Source of the DNA: CAZMXS01 sp964570325
GTDB lineage: Bacteria; Verrucomicrobiota; Kiritimatiellia; CAIQIC01; CAZMXS01
NCBI GenBank assembly: GCA_964570325.1
Contig: CAZMXS010000006.1
Location: 50,656 to 114,655 of the forward strand
Length of the DNA stretch: 64,000 bases
Direction of reading: 5' to 3'
Shown: in pieces, positions 25,084 through 35,300 of the stretch
How positions within the stretch are numbered: the first letter of the stretch is position 1
How the letters are laid out: each line of letters starts with the position of its first letter
Made by a program: the position numbers and the translations under genes
The notes under the pieces: model-generated
The model's input: only the letters and a program-made list of their open reading frames with translations
Told to the model about the DNA's origin: nothing
Databases searched by the model: none

Positions 25084-26415
25084 TTATCCGGCGCGCGCGC
25101 GGTCAACCGCCTCGCGCAGGGCCGCCAGCAGCACTTCCTGGTTCCACGGCTTGGTGACGAAGCGGACGACGTTTTTGAACTCGCGCAGCGCGCGAATGTT
25201 GTCGGCGGTGGGGAAGCCGGAAACCACAACGGCATGAAGGCGCGGATGCTGGTCGCGCAACTGGCGCAGCAGCTCGAAACCGCTGGCTCCGGTGAGCACG
25301 ATATCCGTGATGACCGCGTCAAACCGGCGCCGATTGAGTTGTTCCAGGGCCTCGGGGACGGTGGTCGCGCCCGTGACGTTCATTCCCGCCACACCCAGTT
25401 CGCGGCGAAGGGCGCTACAGACCGCCGCGGAGTCATCCACCACGAGGATTTCGGGCCGCTGCACCGTCGCCGGCGCCGGTCCCTGCAGCGGCACGGCCGA
25501 TACGGTAGGCGCCGCGCTCTCGCGACGAGATTCGCCGCCCTCCTCGTCGCGGATCGAGCCCGGGTCCACATGGACCATGCCGACCAGCCAGTCGCTCTTG
25601 TCGGAGGCGAACAGCCGATCAATGATCTCGTCCGTCAGGATCGTGCCGGCCTTGAGCAGGAGCACCTTGTCCAGCGAGCGCAGGTCGCGCGAAAGCACCA
25701 TGCCCGGCTTCAGCGCGCCGGGCGGAATTTCGACCTCGCGTTCATCACCGCGGTGGGCGGCATCCCCGGAGGCCAACACGTAGAGAAACTTATTGATCAG
25801 TTCGGGGTCCAGCGCCTTGCCGCGCTCGCGCAGCAGCATCCGCTTGGCCTCCTCGGGGTCGGCCATGATCGCGCTGCCGCGGCTGCGCAGCTCCAGTTCG
25901 TAATAATCCGCCACGGCAATGATCCGCGAGTAAAGGGGAATATGTTCGCCCCACATCTTGTGCGGGTAACCGCTGCCGTCGAAGTGCTCGTGATGATGCA
26001 ACACCGCATCCGCGATCCGGCTGAACCCCTCAATACGCTGCAGGAGGGAATAACCGACGGCCGGATGGCGGACCATTTTCTCCTCCAGCGTCCGCGGATC
26101 CACATTGCGGCGCAACGAGCGCAGCGGCTGACTCAACAGGCCCAGATCGTGCAGCACGGCGGCGATCTCCAGCTCATCGAGTTCCGCCTCGCGCAGCGCG
26201 CAGAGCGCCCCCAGTTCCCGCGCCCAACGGGCGACACGCCGGCTGTGCGCGCTGAGCTGCGGATTGATCATGTCAATCAGCGTCAGCAGGCTGGCGGCGA
26301 TATTCTTGTGCGCGGTGCTGACCTGCCGGCGAAGATCGGTGATCTCCCGCTGCTGGGACTCGACCGTCGGCCGGCCGGCCGGCTCCGGGGCTCCTGTTTC
26401 GTTGGGCTTGTCCAT
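25084..26415 (-). CDS. HD-GYP-like phosphohydrolase with C-terminal receiver domain
   Basis: A 443-residue protein with inverted order: a short coiled segment, an HD-GYP-type domain (residues ~40-215), a linker and a C-terminal receiver (~315-435; Asp in AVITDIVLTGASG, Lys in FVTKPW). HD-GYP enzymes hydrolyse cyclic-di-GMP. The metal-site residues are present: AHSRR, LHDLG, RHPAVGYSLL, HHHEHFDGSGYP, and the Asp of VADYYE. The Lys of the usual HDxGK is replaced (HDLGLL), so activity may differ. Known RpfG-like proteins have the receiver first. It begins 6 bases after the hybrid-kinase gene ends, which supports phosphotransfer between them; the next gene follows after 102 bases. Confidence 0.88.
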   Translation of the reverse strand: MDKPNETGAPEPAGRPTVESQQREITDLRRQVSTAHKNIAASLLTLIDMINPQLSAHSRRVARWARELGALCALREAELDELEIAAVLHDLGLLSQPLRSLRRNVDPRTLEEKMVRHPAVGYSLLQRIEGFSRIADAVLHHHEHFDGSGYPHKMWGEHIPLYSRIIAVADYYELELRSRGSAIMADPEEAKRMLLRERGKALDPELINKFLYVLASGDAAHRGDEREVEIPPGALKPGMVLSRDLRSLDKVLLLKAGTILTDEIIDRLFASDKSDWLVGMVHVDPGSIRDEEGGESRRESAAPTVSAVPLQGPAPATVQRPEILVVDDSAAVCSALRRELGVAGMNVTGATTVPEALEQLNRRRFDAVITDIVLTGASGFELLRQLRDQHPRLHAVVVSGFPTADNIRALREFKNVVRFVTKPWNQEVLLAALREAVDRARAG

Positions 26416-26421
26416 GAGACC

Positions 26422-27699
26422 TCAACTGGGCTGCGGGTTTTCGGTCCGCTTCAGCGGGAACACCAGCGTTACCTCGGTGCCCCGGCCCGGTTCGCTGGCA
26501 ATCACCACCCGCCCGCCATGGAAATCCATGATCTTGCGGGCGATGCTCAAACCCAGCCCGGTGCCGGACTCGGAGGGTTTGGTGGTGTAAAAGGGCTCAA
26601 AAATGTGCGGCAGGACATCCGCGGGAATGCCGCATCCGTTATCCGTAATCGTCAAGGTCAGGTGGTCCGCGTCGGCCTGCGTCCGGATGCGGATCAGTCC
26701 CTCGCGCCGCGGATCAATCGCCTGGATGGCATTGACCAGGATGATCAGCAGCAACTGGGTCACGCGACCCGGCAGACACGGCAGCAGCGGCGGCGCGCCG
26801 GCCTCCCGCTCCACGCGGATGCGTGTGCCCAACTCGTTGCGCAGCAACGTCAGCGCCTTATCCACCAGCACATTGATATCGGCGGAAACCAGATCCTCGT
26901 ATTCCTCCCGCGAAAACTCGCGCAGATCATTGGCGATTTTGGCAATCGCCTCCGCGCCCTCCACGCAATCCCGCGACAGGTCCGACAGTTCCCGCAATGT
27001 TTGCTGCAGCCCCAGCCGCTCGCGCAAGGCCAGTACCTCTCGGGCTTGGACGCTGGCGTCCGCGCCTCCCGCGCATGCTTCGGCCAATCCTTGGTACGCG
27101 CCCACCATCTCGTTGATGGTCCCCAGGTAGGTGCGGAGCATTTTGAGATTGCTGATAACGAAACTCAGCGGCGTGGACATCTCGTGCGCGATGCCGGCCG
27201 ACAGCCGGCCGATCGCCGCCAGCTTCTCCGCCTGGATCGCGGCCGCCTGCGCCGCCCGCAGTTCGTCGTAGGCCTTGGACAGCTCTTCGTTGCGCCGCTT
27301 GAGCAGCTTCTCATGCTCGCGCAGGCGCAATTGCAAATTGATCCGCGCGGCAATCTCGCGCAGGTTGTAAGGCTTGGTAATGAAATCGTGCGCGCCCAGG
27401 TTGAGACCGGCAACCGTGGCGTCCACCTGGTCAAGGCCGGAGAGGAACAGGATCGGAACGTCCGCCGTTGGCGGCAATTCGCGCAACTTGACGAACAGGT
27501 CGAAGCCGTTGTCCCGGCCCAGCAGCACGTCAATAATGATCAAATCCGGCGCAACTTGCTCCAGCGCCCGGATCGCGCCGGCGGCATCGGCGACATAGTG
27601 GGGCTTGCAGCCCTCCTTTTCCAGGATGCGGATAAGCGGTTTGACGCTGTCAAACTCATCATCCACCACCAGCACTTCCTGGCCCGTGGTCTTTTCCAT
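26422..27699 (-). CDS. Receiver-histidine kinase hybrid (REC-HisKA-HATPase)
   Basis: A 425-residue cytoplasmic protein starting at the ATG at 27699 after a GGAGG. It has an N-terminal receiver (Asp in LIIIDVLLGRDNG, Lys in FITKPYNL), a coiled linker with repeated EELSKAYDEL-type heptads, a HisKA domain with the phosphorylated His in LSAGIAHEMSTPLSFV, and an ATP-binding domain (LVNAIQAI, DNGCGIP, FEPFYTTKPSESGTGLGL). This layout, common in phosphorelays, has the kinase controlled by its own receiver rather than by a membrane sensor. It is first in the signalling run, whose other products are an HD-GYP-REC protein, a soluble kinase and a sigma54 activator. Confidence 0.92.
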   Translation of the reverse strand: MEKTTGQEVLVVDDEFDSVKPLIRILEKEGCKPHYVADAAGAIRALEQVAPDLIIIDVLLGRDNGFDLFVKLRELPPTADVPILFLSGLDQVDATVAGLNLGAHDFITKPYNLREIAARINLQLRLREHEKLLKRRNEELSKAYDELRAAQAAAIQAEKLAAIGRLSAGIAHEMSTPLSFVISNLKMLRTYLGTINEMVGAYQGLAEACAGGADASVQAREVLALRERLGLQQTLRELSDLSRDCVEGAEAIAKIANDLREFSREEYEDLVSADINVLVDKALTLLRNELGTRIRVEREAGAPPLLPCLPGRVTQLLLIILVNAIQAIDPRREGLIRIRTQADADHLTLTITDNGCGIPADVLPHIFEPFYTTKPSESGTGLGLSIARKIMDFHGGRVVIASEPGRGTEVTLVFPLKRTENPQPS

Positions 27700-27987
27700 G
27701 ACGACCTCCGACTTGATACGGATCAAGCGGATATTCGCGCAGGCCGGCAACGGTTGTCAAAACAAACCGGCGGCCGGCCCCAGGGAATCGGCTCCCGCCA
27801 ATTCATCAAGCAGATCCGATGCCGGCGGCCGCGAATCCTGATATTCGGTCGGGACCATGCGGCGCCCAAAACGAGTTGGCTCGGCGTTGGCGACGTCGTT
27901 CGTTTTGAAATAAGCCTGAAACCAATCGCACACCAGCAGATGGATAAGGAGCGAGTGCGAAAAATCCGGCTATGCCGCGAGCCGGCT

Positions 27988-29121
27988 ATGGCATGCGGCC
28001 TGCTTGTCCATGCCATGCCAGAGCAGTTTACAGCGTGGGTCGAGGCCTATTACCGGCTGGTGGAATTGCGCGGGCGGCATCCGGTCGCCGACTGGCCAGA
28101 CCACCTCCGCGAGACCTTCCAGCGCGCCGCTCAAACTTTTGCGGCGCGGCAGGAAACGCCGCTTTTCCCCCCCATCCTCTACATTGAGCCCACCAACGCC
28201 TGTAACTGCAATTGCGTGATCTGCCCCCGCGCGCGAATGACGCGCCGCGTCGGTTACATGGACCTGGCGCTCTTCCGCCGGATCATCGCGGAAGCCGCCG
28301 CGCTCGGCTGTCCGGAAATCCGGCTCTTCAATTTTGGCGAGCCGACGCTCCACCCGCAGTTGGCCGAGATGGTCCGCTGCTGCACGACACACCGCCTGCC
28401 ATCCTCGTTCCAAACCAACGGCCTCAACGTGCGCCGGGACAAAATCCTGGACTTGATCCAGGCCGGGCTCGGGTACATCGGCGTGTCCGTCAACGGGCTC
28501 AACCGCGCGGAGTACGAAACGATCCGACCGGGCTTTGATTTCGCCCGGTTGCAAGCCAACCTGCGGCGCCTGCGCCAGATCGCGATCGAATTCGGCCGGC
28601 CGCTGCAAATCCACCTCAGCGCGCAGGTGCTGAAGGAGGATCTGGCCGCCCGCAAAGCGGACATCGAAGAATACAAGCGCACCTGGCTGCCGATCGCCGA
28701 CAGCCTTTCGATCTTCGGCTTGAGCCGTTATGACCAGGTCGCCATTATGCGCAACGGCGTCGTCACCGCCACCGACCTCGCGGACTTGCCGCGCAAGGCC
28801 GACACCGCCGTTACCTGCGCGGAGCCGTTCGACCGGCTCGTCATCAAGTGGGACGGCCGCGCCACACCCTGCTGCGTGGATTACGATGCGCAATACGTCG
28901 TCGGCGACTTGAACACCCAGCCGCTGGCCGAAGTGTGGAAGGCGCCCGCCCTGGAGCGGTTGCGCGCGGCGGTCAAGGGCCGCCAATACCAAACCATCCC
29001 CCTCTGCCGCACCTGCCCGAAGTTCTATTCCGAGCCGGTGACGATCCTGTTCCGGCGCAGCGCGCCCGCGGCGGCCGCCGCGGCGGCCGCGCCGGATCGC
29101 CAACTCACGGCGGCAACCTGA
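27988..29121 (+). CDS. Radical SAM/SPASM domain protein
   Basis: About 377 residues. The radical SAM cluster motif is CNCNCVIC (Cx3Cx2C), followed by the GGE-equivalent FNFGEP and a TIM-barrel pattern. The C-terminal SPASM-type region has TPCCVDYDAQYVVGD and LCRTCPKF, which would hold an auxiliary iron-sulfur cluster. Such proteins modify peptides or act on small molecules; the similarity is to the MoaA/PqqE-like group rather than to a named enzyme. No precursor peptide is visible beside it. Starts at 27940, 27988 and 28015 are all in frame and none has a convincing ribosome binding site. The Ala/Pro-rich tail (~20 residues) is probably disordered. It is divergent from the signalling run. Confidence 0.85.
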   Translation: MACGLLVHAMPEQFTAWVEAYYRLVELRGRHPVADWPDHLRETFQRAAQTFAARQETPLFPPILYIEPTNACNCNCVICPRARMTRRVGYMDLALFRRIIAEAAALGCPEIRLFNFGEPTLHPQLAEMVRCCTTHRLPSSFQTNGLNVRRDKILDLIQAGLGYIGVSVNGLNRAEYETIRPGFDFARLQANLRRLRQIAIEFGRPLQIHLSAQVLKEDLAARKADIEEYKRTWLPIADSLSIFGLSRYDQVAIMRNGVVTATDLADLPRKADTAVTCAEPFDRLVIKWDGRATPCCVDYDAQYVVGDLNTQPLAEVWKAPALERLRAAVKGRQYQTIPLCRTCPKFYSEPVTILFRRSAPAAAAAAAAPDRQLTAAT

Positions 29122-29139
29122 ATCATTGAGACCATCCGT

Positions 29140-32100
29140 TTATTTTAACACGATCTCCGCCGGCAGCGTCGGGAAGCGAATCGCCTGATCTTCCACGACG
29201 GCGGGCGCGCCGTTGACCGTCGCGACCCGGCCAGCCAACTCCGCCGGCAGCGGCAAGCGGAACCCATCCGGCGGCGCCGCGGCGCCGCTGACGGACAAAC
29301 GCGCCACTCCCGCATTTTCCGCAAAACGGTAACTCACCGCGCCGAACGGCGTCGGCAGATCCTTTACGGTCACACCACCTGCTTGCAACCATTGCGGGTC
29401 CACGCCCGCCGCCAGCGCCAGTCCGCCGCGCTCCTCATATACAAACAGGGATCGGATAGCATTGATGTAGTCAGCCCCCACCCAAGTATGCGGCATGTCG
29501 CCGATATAGGCCGGCGCGCGCGGGTCCGCGTGGACCACCTCGGCCAACTGGTTCCAATCGCGCGGGCGCGTCCCGACCTCAGTCAAATACCGCGCCAGCG
29601 CCAGTGCCCGCTCGCGCCGGCCCAGCCGCACAAAGACGTCAATATTGCGCGCCTCGTAGGGCGTGAAGGTGTCCGCCGCGCCGCTGAACCGCCGCGCAAT
29701 GCGGTCGTAATAGCGGTCAAAAGTTCGCTTCAATTGCGCGGCGGGCAGTTCGCCGGCCTCATCGCAGGCCATCACCGCGATAGCGGTTGAGGTCGGATCC
29801 TCGTCGCCCAGTTCAACGCAACCGGGCAAATACTCCAGCCGGTCGCGCGCCATTACCGCCTGCATGGAAGCCAGCAGGCTCCGGCGCAGATCGGCCTCCT
29901 CAGCCCGCATCCAGCCGAGGTCGTTGGTTGCGCCCAAACGTCCCGCGAGGTAGGCGCCGTCTTTGAGCCCCTTGAGCATCCAGAAGTCATCCCAATAACT
30001 GTGCCGCGCCGGGAAATAGCCCTCGTGGCTGTTGGACTCCGGCAAAATGCCGTAGATCGCGGTGCCCGCATATTCCGCGGTCAGCCGCCGCTGCCGTAGC
30101 GCCTGCGCGTAGCGGAGCGCCCGCGCCACCAGCGGGTAGACCTGCCCCGCCAGTTCGCGGTCGCCGGTAAAATCGTAGTATTGCCGGACCAGGAAGGCAA
30201 ACTGCCCCTGGCTGTCATACTCCTGTCCCTCGCCGTCCGTACCGGGATTGAACCGGCAGGGCCGGCCGTCCTCCATAATCATGAACGGCACCCAGCCGCT
30301 GGCGGCAATGCAGTCGCGAAAGGCCTCGATGAAGCGGCGCGCGAGTTCCGGATGACCCATGCGCAGCATCGCCGCGCTGCTGAGCGCGCCGTCCCGCAGC
30401 CAGGCGTGGTTATAGTTGCGCGTCCCCGGCTTGAACCAGGGCGCGTCGCGGTTGATCATCACGTAGCCGATGTTGCTCTTCATGACGTCAATCAGCCGTC
30501 GCTCGGGAATCGTGATCTCCGGTCGCGCAAGCACCCGCCACCAACCATTCTTCACCTGCGCCCGCAAAGCCGCGGAAACCGCCTCCGGCTGAGCCGCCAA
30601 GCGGGCGGGCACTTTCGCTCCGTCATCCATCCGGCATGCGATCACCACTTCCCGCGCGCCGCCGGCCGGCACATCCAGCTTGTAAACCGCGCCGGCGCTG
30701 ATCCGCCCTTCCGCATCTTCCGCCGGCAACCACCCCGCTGCCTCCGGCTGAAGCAACGCCTCCAGCACATCGCCAGCGCCCATCGCGCAGGCCCTCGCCG
30801 CCGCCGGCGGCGTGAGCAAAAAAATGGCGGACCGGCCATTGATCCGCAATTCGCCGGGACGCGGTTGCAAAACCGCCTCACACCGGCGAATCGGACTGAA
30901 GCCGCCGCTTTGCCAGACCGGATTGAGCTGGATCGGACGCACAATCAGCATCAGCCGGCCGGTGAACGCGGTCGCGCCATCGTTGCAAAACCGATAACGA
31001 ACGACGCCCAGCGTCGCGCCCGCGGCGCCGGTTGCAATGGGTTCGATCTCCAGCCGCCAGCCGGCCGCGCGCCAGGTCACGGTCGGAACGGGCAGGAATC
31101 CCTCGGCCAGCCGTTGCTCCAGACGCACATCGGTGTAGGTAACCAGCGCGCCGTTAGCCCACACCGCGGGCACAATGCTGAAATCCCCCTTGCGCGGCTC
31201 AATCACGCCGGTTTCGCCGCACAACATTTCCTGTTCACCGTCCGGCGCGCCGACTACGGTCCAGTATTCCTGCCGGCGCGCCAGCCACATTGGATACAGC
31301 CCCGCCGGCGCGCGCTGCGCTTGCGCCCGATATTCGCGCAATGGCAGCGGCCGCTCTTCCCCACCTTTCAACTCCAGCTCGGCTAAAGCATAGCCATCCG
31401 CCGGGCCACCCCGGCCGGTAACGCGGAAAAATCGCGCCGTTCGCGCGGGGAAGAAAACCACATCACGCGCGCCGGCGGCGCCCGGTTGGCCATCGCCGGC
31501 CGCCAGCCACTCCACGCCATCCATCGAAGTAGCCAGGCTGTAGGCGGCGGGACGGGCCGCGCCCCAAACCAGCTCGACGCCGCCGAGATTGAACGGCTCC
31601 GGGAGTTCGAGCGCCAGGGTCTGCGCGCCACCCGCGGCGGTGCCCCAGGCCGTGGCGGGATCGCCATCCAGCGCCCGGTCCGGCCCCGCCTCGGGCCGGG
31701 CAGAGGATACGGAAAGCCGGGGCGCTTGCGCCGCATCGAAGAAGATCACCTCCCATATCGAATACCCCCAACCGGTGCCGCGGCGCGTGCAATTGATCCG
31801 CACAAACCGCGCCTGGGTCGGATGAAGGAAAAGCAGATCCGTCCGCCCATCGCCGTCCTCGACCCCGTACACGGTTTTCCAATTCCGGCCATCCAGCGAA
31901 ACCGCCACCTGATACTGCTCGGCGTACGCCGCCTCCCACGCAATCCGCAAACCCGCCAGCATCCGGGGCGCAGGGAACTCCGCCTGCCACCATTCATGAT
32001 CCGTGTAGTTGCTGACCCAACGAGTGTCCATCCGGCCGTCAACCGCCGCGCCGGCGCCTGACGCGCCGGCGCCGGACGACGCCGTGGCCCGAATGGCTTC

Positions 32101-32238
32101 GGCCGCCGATCGCCCGGGCGAAAGCACAAGCAGCAGGACCAGCACCCGCGTCAGCGACCGGCCTGGATTCCAAGCGGGTCCCGGGAAAGCAAATCGCACC
32201 GTGCCATCCACGGCCGCCACGAAGCGCATAACTTGCAT
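29140..32238 (-). CDS. Secreted six-hairpin glycosidase-like protein with two F5/8-type C carbohydrate-binding domains
   Basis: A 1032-residue exported protein with an extended N-region and a signal (VLVLLLVLSPGRSAAE). Residues ~50-165 and ~170-305 are two discoidin/CBM32-like domains (DGRMDTRWVSN and DGDPATAWGT are the calcium/sugar loop signatures). A beta-sandwich follows to ~residue 560, and then an (alpha/alpha)6 barrel to ~990 with NYNHAWLRDGALSSAAML, SQGQFAFLV, ILPESNSHEGYF and DMPHTWVGADYINAI, resembling GH15/GH63/GH94-type enzymes. Glutamates in the ILPESNSHE region are candidate catalytic residues. It probably degrades or binds an external polysaccharide. It is followed by convergent radical SAM coding only 18 bases away and preceded by another large glycan-active protein on the same strand. 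Confidence 0.8.
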   Translation of the reverse strand: MQVMRFVAAVDGTVRFAFPGPAWNPGRSLTRVLVLLLVLSPGRSAAEAIRATASSGAGASGAGAAVDGRMDTRWVSNYTDHEWWQAEFPAPRMLAGLRIAWEAAYAEQYQVAVSLDGRNWKTVYGVEDGDGRTDLLFLHPTQARFVRINCTRRGTGWGYSIWEVIFFDAAQAPRLSVSSARPEAGPDRALDGDPATAWGTAAGGAQTLALELPEPFNLGGVELVWGAARPAAYSLATSMDGVEWLAAGDGQPGAAGARDVVFFPARTARFFRVTGRGGPADGYALAELELKGGEERPLPLREYRAQAQRAPAGLYPMWLARRQEYWTVVGAPDGEQEMLCGETGVIEPRKGDFSIVPAVWANGALVTYTDVRLEQRLAEGFLPVPTVTWRAAGWRLEIEPIATGAAGATLGVVRYRFCNDGATAFTGRLMLIVRPIQLNPVWQSGGFSPIRRCEAVLQPRPGELRINGRSAIFLLTPPAAARACAMGAGDVLEALLQPEAAGWLPAEDAEGRISAGAVYKLDVPAGGAREVVIACRMDDGAKVPARLAAQPEAVSAALRAQVKNGWWRVLARPEITIPERRLIDVMKSNIGYVMINRDAPWFKPGTRNYNHAWLRDGALSSAAMLRMGHPELARRFIEAFRDCIAASGWVPFMIMEDGRPCRFNPGTDGEGQEYDSQGQFAFLVRQYYDFTGDRELAGQVYPLVARALRYAQALRQRRLTAEYAGTAIYGILPESNSHEGYFPARHSYWDDFWMLKGLKDGAYLAGRLGATNDLGWMRAEEADLRRSLLASMQAVMARDRLEYLPGCVELGDEDPTSTAIAVMACDEAGELPAAQLKRTFDRYYDRIARRFSGAADTFTPYEARNIDVFVRLGRRERALALARYLTEVGTRPRDWNQLAEVVHADPRAPAYIGDMPHTWVGADYINAIRSLFVYEERGGLALAAGVDPQWLQAGGVTVKDLPTPFGAVSYRFAENAGVARLSVSGAAAPPDGFRLPLPAELAGRVATVNGAPAVVEDQAIRFPTLPAEIVLK

Positions 32239-32317
32239 AATGGTCCCAATCTATCAGTCTGTTCACCGGCCACCAAGCGCACCGGCTCTCCCAACCGCGA
32301 CGCCGGCCGCGCCCGCT

Positions 32318-35300
32318 TTATGGACGATATGCCCGGATGCGATACGCCCGCTGGCGAACGGCCGGATTGGTCGGAGCCGGGGTCGTGCCCGTGCCGTCAT
32401 CACAATAGCGGACGGTTTCGTTGGAGACACTGATCCGATGGGGATCGGTGACGGACAGGAACCTTTCATGGTTGCCGACACCGCCGCTGTATTGCACGTC
32501 ATAATGCGCCGCGGCCGAACCCCGCCAGTCCAGCCAGACGCCGCCGTCCGCGCCAATGCGCGCCGCCGCCTGAATGAATTCAAACCGCGACGCGCCGTTG
32601 GTCGGATCGGTTCCCGCCAAGACCTCCTCCCCGTCGTTCTGCCGGTCGGCATCCGTATCGGGGTTGGTCGGATCCGTCAGGTACCCGCCGCCGAGGCGCG
32701 AGATCTCCTCGATATCCGCCAGGCCATCCGCGTCCGTGTCGGCCGAGTTGGTCGCCGTGCCGAACAAGGCTTCCTGGCTGTCCGGGAGGCGGTCGGCATC
32801 CGTGTCGTATTCCTTGAACGGGGCGGCCGCATCATCCAGCCGGACCCAGTCGAGGTTGACCGCGGCGCCGGCCCCTTCGGCCTCGATCCGGAGCGTGTGC
32901 GCGCCGACCGGCACCGTACCCAGCGGCAGTTCGGCGAGCGCGCCTTCGCGCCAGTTGTCGAGCCAGCCCGCAGTCCGCGCGCAGGCGACGCGGCCCATGT
33001 TCGTGCCGTCGAGCCGGACGCGGAGTATGCGCCCGCTGCCCCCGTTCTGTCCGTAGCGCAGACGCAGCAGGGCATTGGACAGCGGTTGTTCGAGCGCGAT
33101 GCCGGAGTACTCCGCGTAAGCTCCGTCCGTCCCGCCCCACGCGGCGCCCAGCACCTGGCCGCCGGACGCCCCCGGCTTGTAGTCGCGCCCGCCGGCGCCC
33201 GCCTGAACATCATAGTGCTCCGCTTCGCGGAACCAGCGGCCGCCAGTCCGCAGCACCAGCCGGTCAAGATTGACCGCCGAGCCCGCGTTTGGCGCGCGCA
33301 ACTTGAGGCTGAAGGTTGCGTTGGTGATCCGCCCGAGACGCAGCGTGACCTCATTCAAATGGCCGGCCTCTTCGCCCCAGCCGCCGGTCGCGTCCACCTG
33401 AAACTCGCCCATCAGCCGCTCATCAATCCAGGCCTCGAGGATGCGGCCGGTGCTCGCGCCGCAAGCGTAGCGGAGATCGAGCGCGGCCTCGTTGAGTTCG
33501 GCCCCCGGACTGAACACCCACCAAGCTTCGTCGCCGGCGTTCCCACCCCAACCGTTGCCCAACACGCACCCCTGTGAGGCGGACCACTTGCCGTCATTGG
33601 TGTCGCCGCCGATATGGCCGCCGGCCTGCTCGGCCTCGCGGACGAGCATTACGCTGGCATCCCGCTCCAGCCGCACGAAACGCAGTTCGTCCATAAACAC
33701 GCTGCCCGGCGCGCGGAAGGTGAAGGAGAGGTTCTCCATGCGCGTGAAGTCCACGGCCCGGAAATCAATCAGCGGGATGACCACGTAAGTCCAGTTGGTG
33801 GTCACCCCGGCATACCGGGTAATGGGAACCTTGACCTCGAGGCCGTTCGTGGACTTCAATCCAATATCGAATTCCGCGGCGCCCCAGTTTTGTTTGAGCC
33901 AGAAGCACACCGCCTCATAAGCCGCGACGTTACTGCCACCCAGACCGATCCAGACACCATTGTCCGTGTCGCCCTCCACTCGCCGCACCCACTTGGCGCG
34001 GCCATCCCAACCCGTTTCCGGCGCGAACCGAACATCGCCCCAACTCCCGCCCCACCGGCCGTGATCGCCGCCAAACGTGTTGGGATTGGCGCCATCACCC
34101 CAGTCCACGTCGCGCCGCCGGCCGATCCACACGCGTTGCTCGTAATTGCTCGCGGCGAAAGCGCCGGCGTTGCCGTGCCGATCCACCGCCTGGACGGTAT
34201 AGAAAAAATCTTCGCCCCACTGCGATTCGACGCCAATATCCACTGCCCCATGCACCGCCGACAGCAGGTTGGAATTGATCCGCTCGAAGCCCGACCCCGC
34301 ATCCGGCCGACGCCACAAATGGTAACCGACGACGTCGCGGTCAGGCGAATATCCCCAGCGCAGCCAGACCCGGCCATCCACGCAAGCCGCGCCGCAGGCC
34401 GGCGGCGCGGGAACCAGGTCGTCCGCCACAAATGCCAGATCGTCAAGATAGATGACGCCGGCGGCATGGAAACGAACCTCAAAAGCGCCAAGCATCAAAA
34501 TGCGGACATCGTGGTTGGGATTCCCGGAAACCGCAAAGTCCTGCAGCGGAATTCGCACGCGCGTCCAGTTCGTCGGCGCCGGCCCGCCCAGATAATTCGT
34601 AACCGGGAAAAATGCCGCGTGCCCCTCGGCATCGCGCAGACCGACCTGAAAATCCTCGCCGCCGGTTTCTCCGCGCAACCAGAATGACAGCAAATCCTGC
34701 TTGCTCTGATCGGTTTCCTTGAGCTCGAAGCGGACAACATCGCCAGAGGCGTTCGCCGCCAGCCGCCGCGCGTATCCATTCACCCATTCGTTGTAATAGG
34801 CAATGCTCGCGTAAGTCGCGGTCGGGCCGGCGCCGCCGCCGCTGACATAGGTCGTCCCGCCGGTCCAGACGTTGGGATCGCCGCCGCGATTCCAGTCATC
34901 GTGGTAAGCGATATTCGGGGCGTTGAAACCGCAATGCGCCATGCCCGTCGCAATGGCGGGATGCGCCATGAAGTACTTCCACGGCATGCCCGAGCGGAAA
35001 TTCTCAAGCGCCAACACGTTGCAGCCGAAGTCCATCGTCGCGTTGATCGGGCTGTAGTGCTGGGCGCCGGACTTGGCCGCGCCGGTGTTAAAGGCGTTGA
35101 TGAAACTGTAAATACCATACACGTCGAAGGCCGGATCGTAGGTGTCATAGATGAACCGCATGGCCGCGCGCGTTTCATCCGGCGCATGCATCATGCTGGC
35201 CGGCAGGCAGATCGGAACCAGCGTGCCGCTGTCGCACGCGTCCTCATCGGTGGCGATGTAGTTGGTGCAGCCGCCGGCGTAACCGTAATTGGTGTTTTCC

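Noticed and set aside
25234..27987. Plus-strand open frame continuing upstream of the radical SAM gene
   Set aside because: The first ~900 codons are antisense to the HD-GYP and hybrid-kinase genes. Only the part from about 27940 has radical SAM character.
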